A DNA stretch of 36,649 bases from Pseudomonadota bacterium (GTDB lineage: Bacteria > Pseudomonadota > Alphaproteobacteria > Rhizobiales > Xanthobacteraceae), in NCBI GenBank assembly GCA_023386635.1, contig JAEWJH010000071.1, positions 1-36,649 on the forward strand. Reading direction: 5' to 3'. The translations under genes were made by a program, and so were the position numbers. Position 1 is the first letter of the stretch. Every line of letters begins with the position of its first letter. Under the pieces are notes generated by a model that worked only from the letters and a program-made list of their open reading frames with translations, made no database searches and was not told the DNA's origin. Positions 32,754-36,649 of the stretch are shown in pieces.

Positions 32754-32842
32754 GTCATGCGCGGACTTGTTCCGCGCATCCCCGTCTTGCTTTGCCTCGG
32801 GGGAAAAAAGGCGTGGATGCCCGCAATCAATGCGGGCATGAC
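32754..32842. repeat. Two-armed intergenic repeat, GTCATGC type
   Basis: The 89-nt element begins GTCATGCGCGGACTTG and ends GCGGGCATGAC. Hairpins are GTCATGCGCGGA...TCCGCGCATCC and GGATGCCCGC-AATCAAT-GCGGGCATGAC. It lies between the convergent beta-barrel and galU genes, where it could act as a shared terminator. A TTTTTT run sits just upstream at 32731-32736. Confidence 0.82.
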
Positions 32843-32880
32843 GCGGAGAGAGCGATGCCCTCTCGCTCGCGTTACAACAA

Positions 32881-33756
32881 TCAGCCCAGCAGCTTCCTGA
32901 TCTCGTCGCGGAATTCCGGCGCGATGTCCGACCGTTCCAGCGCATAGGCGACGTTGGCCGACAGGAAGCCGATCTTGGAGCCGCAATCGAAGCTGCGCCC
33001 CTCGAATTTCAGGCCGTAGAATTTCTGTTTCGCCATCAGTTGCAGCATCGCGTCGGTAAGCTGGATCTCGCCGCCGGCGCCGCGTTCCTGCTTCTCGAGA
33101 ATGTCGAACACCTCCGGCTGCAGGATATAGCGGCCGGTGATGATGAGGTTCGAGGGCGCGTCCGCCGGCTTCGGCTTCTCGACCATCTTGGTGATGCCGA
33201 AGGCCTTGCCCTTTGTCTCGCCGACGCCGACGACGCCGTAGCTCGATATGCGATCGTGCGGCACTTCCTCGACGGCGATGATGTTGGCCTTGTCGCCGAT
33301 CTCGTTGGCGGCATCGATCATCTGCGCGAGGCAGCCGCGCGGATGCTGCACCAGCACGTCCGGCAGCAATAGCGCGAACGGTTCGCGGCCGACCAGTTCG
33401 CGCGCGCACCACACCGCATGGCCGAGGCCGAGCGGCGACTGCTGGCGGGTGAAGCTCGTATGCCCGGCGCCGGGCAGATCGTTCTCCAGAGCCGACAGCT
33501 CGTTCTTCTTGCCGCGCCCCTCGAGCGTCACTTCCAGCTCGAACTGCCGGTCGAAGTGGTCTTCGATGACGTTCTTGTTGCGGCCGGTGACGAAGATGAA
33601 ATGCTCGATCCCGGCCTGTCGCGCCTCGTCGACGACGTGCTGGATCAGCGGCCGGTCGACGACCGTCAGCATCTCCTTGGGCATCGCCTTGGTCGCGGGA
33701 AGGAAACGGGTGCCGAGACCGGCAACCGGGAAGATGGCCTTGCGAATACGGGTCAT
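32881..33756 (-). CDS. galU: UTP-glucose-1-phosphate uridylyltransferase
   Basis: This 291-residue enzyme makes UDP-glucose from UTP and glucose-1-phosphate, the donor for exopolysaccharide, lipopolysaccharide and glucan synthesis. The nucleotide-binding start is FPVAGLGTRFLPATKAMPKE (residues 9-28). Further motifs are PLIQHVVDEARQAGIEHFIF, SPLGLGHAVWCARELVG, LLLPDVLVQHPRGCLAQMID, ISSYGVVGVGE and GGEIQLTDAMLQLMAKQKFY. Length fits bacterial GalU. The ATG at 33756 has only a weak ribosome site. It is divergent from the transglycosylase gene (198 nt between starts). The AT-rich patch near 33841-33865 is the likely shared promoter zone, but I could not place clear -35/-10 boxes. Confidence 0.96.
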   Translation of the reverse strand: MTRIRKAIFPVAGLGTRFLPATKAMPKEMLTVVDRPLIQHVVDEARQAGIEHFIFVTGRNKNVIEDHFDRQFELEVTLEGRGKKNELSALENDLPGAGHTSFTRQQSPLGLGHAVWCARELVGREPFALLLPDVLVQHPRGCLAQMIDAANEIGDKANIIAVEEVPHDRISSYGVVGVGETKGKAFGITKMVEKPKPADAPSNLIITGRYILQPEVFDILEKQERGAGGEIQLTDAMLQLMAKQKFYGLKFEGRSFDCGSKIGFLSANVAYALERSDIAPEFRDEIRKLLG

Positions 33757-33954
33757 GAAAATCCGGAGGTTCCAGAACAGTGACGAACAGGCTTGGCCGT
33801 GGCCTCGCCCGATTTGGTGGTTATGTATCTAGCGTGCGGCTGTTGATTATATCTTGATGATAATCCTGCCAGCGGAACAGCGGGAGCTGTTAACGTCACC
33901 GAAACGATAACCGGGCACCCATAGAGGCGGGAAATTAAGGACGGATTGAGGCTC

Positions 33955-35322
33955 ATGTTGCCGATGGGATCGACCGGTTCGCGGCTGCCCCGCGGGATCA
34001 TTCTTTCGCTGGCTGTGGCGGCCCTGGCCGCCGGTGGTGTTGTCGCTCCGGCGATGGCTCAGCCAAAGGCCGACCGCACCATTACCGGTTCCATCTCGTC
34101 CGCCGTCAAGCTGCCCAATGGCGGCGCCAAGGGGTGGAGCGGTGAATCCGGTTCCTCCGGCCATCCGGAGATGACCGCCGAGGCGATCCGCGCCGCCGCG
34201 GACGACTTCCCCCGCTGCATCCAGAGCCTGTGGTCGCAGGCCGCGCGCCATGGCGTCAGCCGGGCGAGTTTCGATGCCTATACCCAGGGGTTGAAACCGG
34301 ACCTGCGGCTGATGGACCTGATGGACAGTCAGCCGGAGTTCACCAAGTCGTTCTGGGACTATCTCGATGTGCTCATCACCGATGCGCGCATCCAGAAGGG
34401 CCGCGAGCTTCTGGAGAAATATCGGCCGGTGTTCGACCGGGTGGAGCATGCCTACGGCGTCGACCGGCATATCCTCGCGGCGATCTGGGGCGTCGAGACC
34501 AATTACGGCACGCTCGCCGGCGACCGGCCGGTGTTGCGCTCGGTGGCGACGCTTGCCTGCATTGGCCGGCGGCAGGCCTATTTCCGCGACGAATTCCTGA
34601 TCGCGCTGGAAATCCTGCATCGCCGCGATATCGCGCCGGAGCATTTCGTCGGCTCCTGGGCGGGCGCGTTCGGGCCGACCCAGTTCATGCCGCGCTCGTT
34701 CAAGCGCTTTGCGGTGGACTTCGACGGCGACGGCCATCGCAACACGGTCGATTCCATTCCCGACATGCTCGCCTCGACGGCGAACATGATGAAGAAGAAC
34801 GGCTGGCAGGCCGGTCATAGCTGGGGCTACGAGGTGGTGGTGCCGGCGACGCTCGATTTCTCGCTCGCCGACAAGGCACGCATGTTGAGCATGCGGCAGT
34901 GGGAGCAACTCGGCGTGCATCGCGTCAACCGCGCGGCGTTCCCGCGCTCGGACGACCATGCTTTCCTGCTGGTGCCGGCCGGCGTGCAGGGGCCGGGCTT
35001 CCTGATGACGCACAACTTCCGCGTGATCATGAAATACAACCCGGCCGAGGCCTATGCCCTCGCCATCGGCCATCTCGCCGATCGGCTGCGCGGCGGGCAG
35101 GCTTTCGTGCAGGACTGGCCGCGCTATGAGCGCGTGCTGTCGCGGGCCGAGCGGCTCGAACTGCAGCAATTGCTGGCGAACCACGGATTCAATATCGGCG
35201 AGCCGGACGGCCGGCTCGGTGGGCAGACCCGCTCGGCGATCCGGGCGTTCCAGAGCCGGACCGGGCGGGTGCCGGACGGGTTCGCTTCGGCGAGCGTGCT
35301 CGACATGCTGCGCGGTCGGTAA
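33955..35322 (+). CDS. MltB-like lytic murein transglycosylase with peptidoglycan-binding domain
   Basis: This is a secreted protein of about 455 residues that cleaves the glycan chain of peptidoglycan to 1,6-anhydro products. A signal sequence (GIILSLAVAALAAGGVVAPAMA) is followed by an SLT-2 domain from about 60 to 370. The catalytic glutamate is E181 in ILAAIWGVETNYGTLAGD. Other MltB blocks are HFVGSWAGAFGPTQFMPRSF and VDFDGDGHRNTVDSIPDMLA. The C-terminus is a peptidoglycan-binding domain (LLANHGFNIGEPDGRLGGQT and onward). There is no lipobox cysteine, so it is periplasmic rather than a lipoprotein. The ATG at 33955 is preferred; a TTG at 33946 has a good AAGGA 4-5 nt upstream and is a real alternative. 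The downstream SGNH protein may also act on peptidoglycan. Confidence 0.93.
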   Translation: MLPMGSTGSRLPRGIILSLAVAALAAGGVVAPAMAQPKADRTITGSISSAVKLPNGGAKGWSGESGSSGHPEMTAEAIRAAADDFPRCIQSLWSQAARHGVSRASFDAYTQGLKPDLRLMDLMDSQPEFTKSFWDYLDVLITDARIQKGRELLEKYRPVFDRVEHAYGVDRHILAAIWGVETNYGTLAGDRPVLRSVATLACIGRRQAYFRDEFLIALEILHRRDIAPEHFVGSWAGAFGPTQFMPRSFKRFAVDFDGDGHRNTVDSIPDMLASTANMMKKNGWQAGHSWGYEVVVPATLDFSLADKARMLSMRQWEQLGVHRVNRAAFPRSDDHAFLLVPAGVQGPGFLMTHNFRVIMKYNPAEAYALAIGHLADRLRGGQAFVQDWPRYERVLSRAERLELQQLLANHGFNIGEPDGRLGGQTRSAIRAFQSRTGRVPDGFASASVLDMLRGR

Positions 35323-35466
35323 AAATCAAGATTTACCAAACACATCCGGGTGCCGGACCGACCTTCAAGTTGACATTTTTCTCGGGCTGATGACCTTGGT
35401 TTAATCCTTGGCTTGAATCCTGATTTCCCGGTGCCGGCGTCGTCGGCACATCACCGGCCGGTCCTG

Positions 35467-36649
35467 ATGGGTCAGATCCGTTTCTGCGTTACGACTGCCG
35501 CGGCGACCGTTGTGGTCGCGGCCGCCGCCCTGTTGTGCGCCGGCAGTAACGCCGAGGCGCAGTATCGCCGGCCGAGCTTCCTCGAACAGTTGTTCGGTGG
35601 CGGCGGTTTCCAGCAGCCGCCACCGCAGTATCAGCAGCGGCCGCAGACGCATTCGTCGCAGCCGCAGCAGACGGATTCGAACCGCGCTCCGCCGCCGCGC
35701 AAGAGCGACAAGTCCGACACGCCGCCGTCGACGACCGTGATGGTGTTCGGCGACTCGTTCGCCGACTGGCTCGGCTACGGCCTCGAGGACACTTTCTCCG
35801 ACACGCCGGAAGTCGGCGTGGTGCGCAAGCATAAGACCTTTTCCGGCCTGATCCGTTACGACGCGCGCAGCGATCTCGATTGGCCGAATGTCGTGCGCGA
35901 CACGCTCGGCAAGGAGAAGGCCGATTTCGTCGTGATCATGCTTGGCCTCAGCGACCGTCAGGCGATCCGCGAGGCGCCGCGCAAGAAAGACGACAAGAAA
36001 GACGCGAAAAAGGACGACAAGGCCAAAGAGGCCAAGGACGAGAAAAAGGACGAGGCCAAAGACGCGTCCAAGGACGGAAAGAAAGACGACAAGAAGGAAG
36101 AGGCCGACGACAAGCCGGCGGCCGCGGCGAACGATGACGACGAGGGCGAGCCGAACATCGTCGCACCGGAGCGCACCGCGCGCGCGCCGGGCGGCAGCGC
36201 CGAATTCCGCAGCGACCGCTGGGCCGAGCTTTATTCGCGCAAGATCGACGAGATGATTGCCGCGGCGAAATCGCGCGGCGTGCCGGTGATCTGGGTCGGC
36301 CTGCCGTCAATCCGCGGCACGCGCTCGACCTCGGACGCGCTTTATCTCAACGATCTCTACCGCGGCCGCGCGCAAAAAGCCGGCATCGCCTATGTCGATG
36401 TCTGGGACGGCTTCGTCGACGAGAACAACCGCTATTCGCTGCACGGGCCGGACGTCGAGGGCCAGACGCGGCGTCTGCGTGCTTATGACGGCGTGCACTT
36501 CACCTCCTACGGCGCGCGCAAGCTTGCCCACTATGTCGACCGCGAAATCCGCCGCCTGATGTCCGGGCGCGGCACCGCGCCGATCGCCTTGCCGTCCGGT
36601 ACGCAGGCGCCCGAACTCGCGGCGCCGTCGGGGCCGGCCGCTCGGCCGC
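35467..36649 (+). CDS. Secreted SGNH/DUF459-family hydrolase with Lys/Asp-rich insert (runs off right edge)
   Basis: At least 394 residues are visible with no stop. A signal sequence (CVTTAATVVVAAAALLCAGS) is cut near EAQ/YRRPS. A Gln/Pro-rich linker follows, then an SGNH hydrolase domain. Block I is VMVFGDSFADWLGYGLED with nucleophile S97. The GxND block appears as VVIMLGLSDRQ, and block V is YDGVHFTSYGARK with D341 and H344. Between blocks III and later strands, residues 173-216 are a low-complexity insert, nearly all K, D, E and A, followed by more acidic residues. Members of this DUF459 group may remove acetyl or other esters from envelope polymers, though the substrate is unknown. The ATG at 35467 gives the best signal peptide; no ribosome site is clear and a GTG at 35431 is possible. 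A TTGACA at 35370 may belong to its promoter. Confidence 0.85.
   Translation, partial: MGQIRFCVTTAAATVVVAAAALLCAGSNAEAQYRRPSFLEQLFGGGGFQQPPPQYQQRPQTHSSQPQQTDSNRAPPPRKSDKSDTPPSTTVMVFGDSFADWLGYGLEDTFSDTPEVGVVRKHKTFSGLIRYDARSDLDWPNVVRDTLGKEKADFVVIMLGLSDRQAIREAPRKKDDKKDAKKDDKAKEAKDEKKDEAKDASKDGKKDDKKEEADDKPAAAANDDDEGEPNIVAPERTARAPGGSAEFRSDRWAELYSRKIDEMIAAAKSRGVPVIWVGLPSIRGTRSTSDALYLNDLYRGRAQKAGIAYVDVWDGFVDENNRYSLHGPDVEGQTRRLRAYDGVHFTSYGARKLAHYVDREIRRLMSGRGTAPIALPSGTQAPELAAPSGPAARP

Noticed and set aside
35316..35338. GGTAAA...TTTACC dyad at the end of the transglycosylase gene as a terminator
   Set aside because: The stem is short, needs a bulge, overlaps the stop codon and lacks a T tract.

Overview
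The window is high-GC, densely coded DNA. It fits an alphaproteobacterium of the order Rhizobiales/Hyphomicrobiales, probably Bradyrhizobium/Rhodopseudomonas-like or Xanthobacteraceae-like. The evidence is a homospermidine synthase beside a fold-III ornithine decarboxylase, a fused single-chain indolepyruvate ferredoxin oxidoreductase, a DUF459/SGNH protein next to an MltB-type transglycosylase, and double-hairpin intergenic repeats of a kind common in that group. The species assignment is inference. I see no rRNA, tRNA, CRISPR array, IS element, integrase or phage gene. The region reads as ordinary chromosome.

Layout: (1) 1-2.5 kb, minus strand: a polyamine set of ornithine decarboxylase, GNAT acetyltransferase and homospermidine synthase (cut by the left edge). 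The decarboxylase has an unusually long, structured upstream region. (2) 3.0-3.3 kb, minus: a small two-helix membrane protein. (3) 3.4-12.2 kb, plus: peptidyl-dipeptidase Dcp, a gamma-glutamyltransferase/oxamate-amidohydrolase-like Ntn hydrolase, a DUF1007 + NicO nickel/cobalt exporter pair, TRAP permeases DctQ and DctM without a DctP, and an acyl-CoA dehydrogenase. (4) 12.2-13.4 kb, minus: an MFS transporter. (5) 13.7-27.1 kb, plus: the most coherent block. It holds fused indolepyruvate:ferredoxin oxidoreductase, a Crp/Fnr regulator, a long-chain-type acyl-CoA synthetase, a complete branched-chain-amino-acid-type ABC importer (ATPase, two permeases, binding protein, second ATPase) and a PaaK-like adenylating enzyme with an aberrant P-loop. 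(6) 27.2-29.8 kb, plus: ferrochelatase, SPFH/QmcA-like protein and NfeD. (7) 29.8-36.6 kb: an envelope group of KdsD (minus), a beta-barrel outer-membrane protein (plus), GalU (minus), an MltB-like transglycosylase (plus) and a secreted SGNH/DUF459 protein (cut by the right edge).

How the genes may work together: ornithine is decarboxylated to putrescine and converted to homospermidine. The acetyltransferase between those two genes might act on polyamines, but this is not shown. In block 5 an acid is probably imported by the ABC system and activated to a CoA thioester by one or both ligases. The oxidoreductase would generate aryl-acetyl-CoA from aryl-pyruvates. The Crp/Fnr protein is the natural candidate regulator. 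The substrate cannot be read from sequence.

Non-coding signals: five two-armed palindromic repeats of about 63-104 nt lie only between genes. One ends 9 nt before the livM start. A strong intrinsic terminator sits inside the ABC operon between the binding-protein gene and the second ATPase gene. Two long hairpins follow the decarboxylase and acetyltransferase genes; one has a C(UUCG)G tetraloop.
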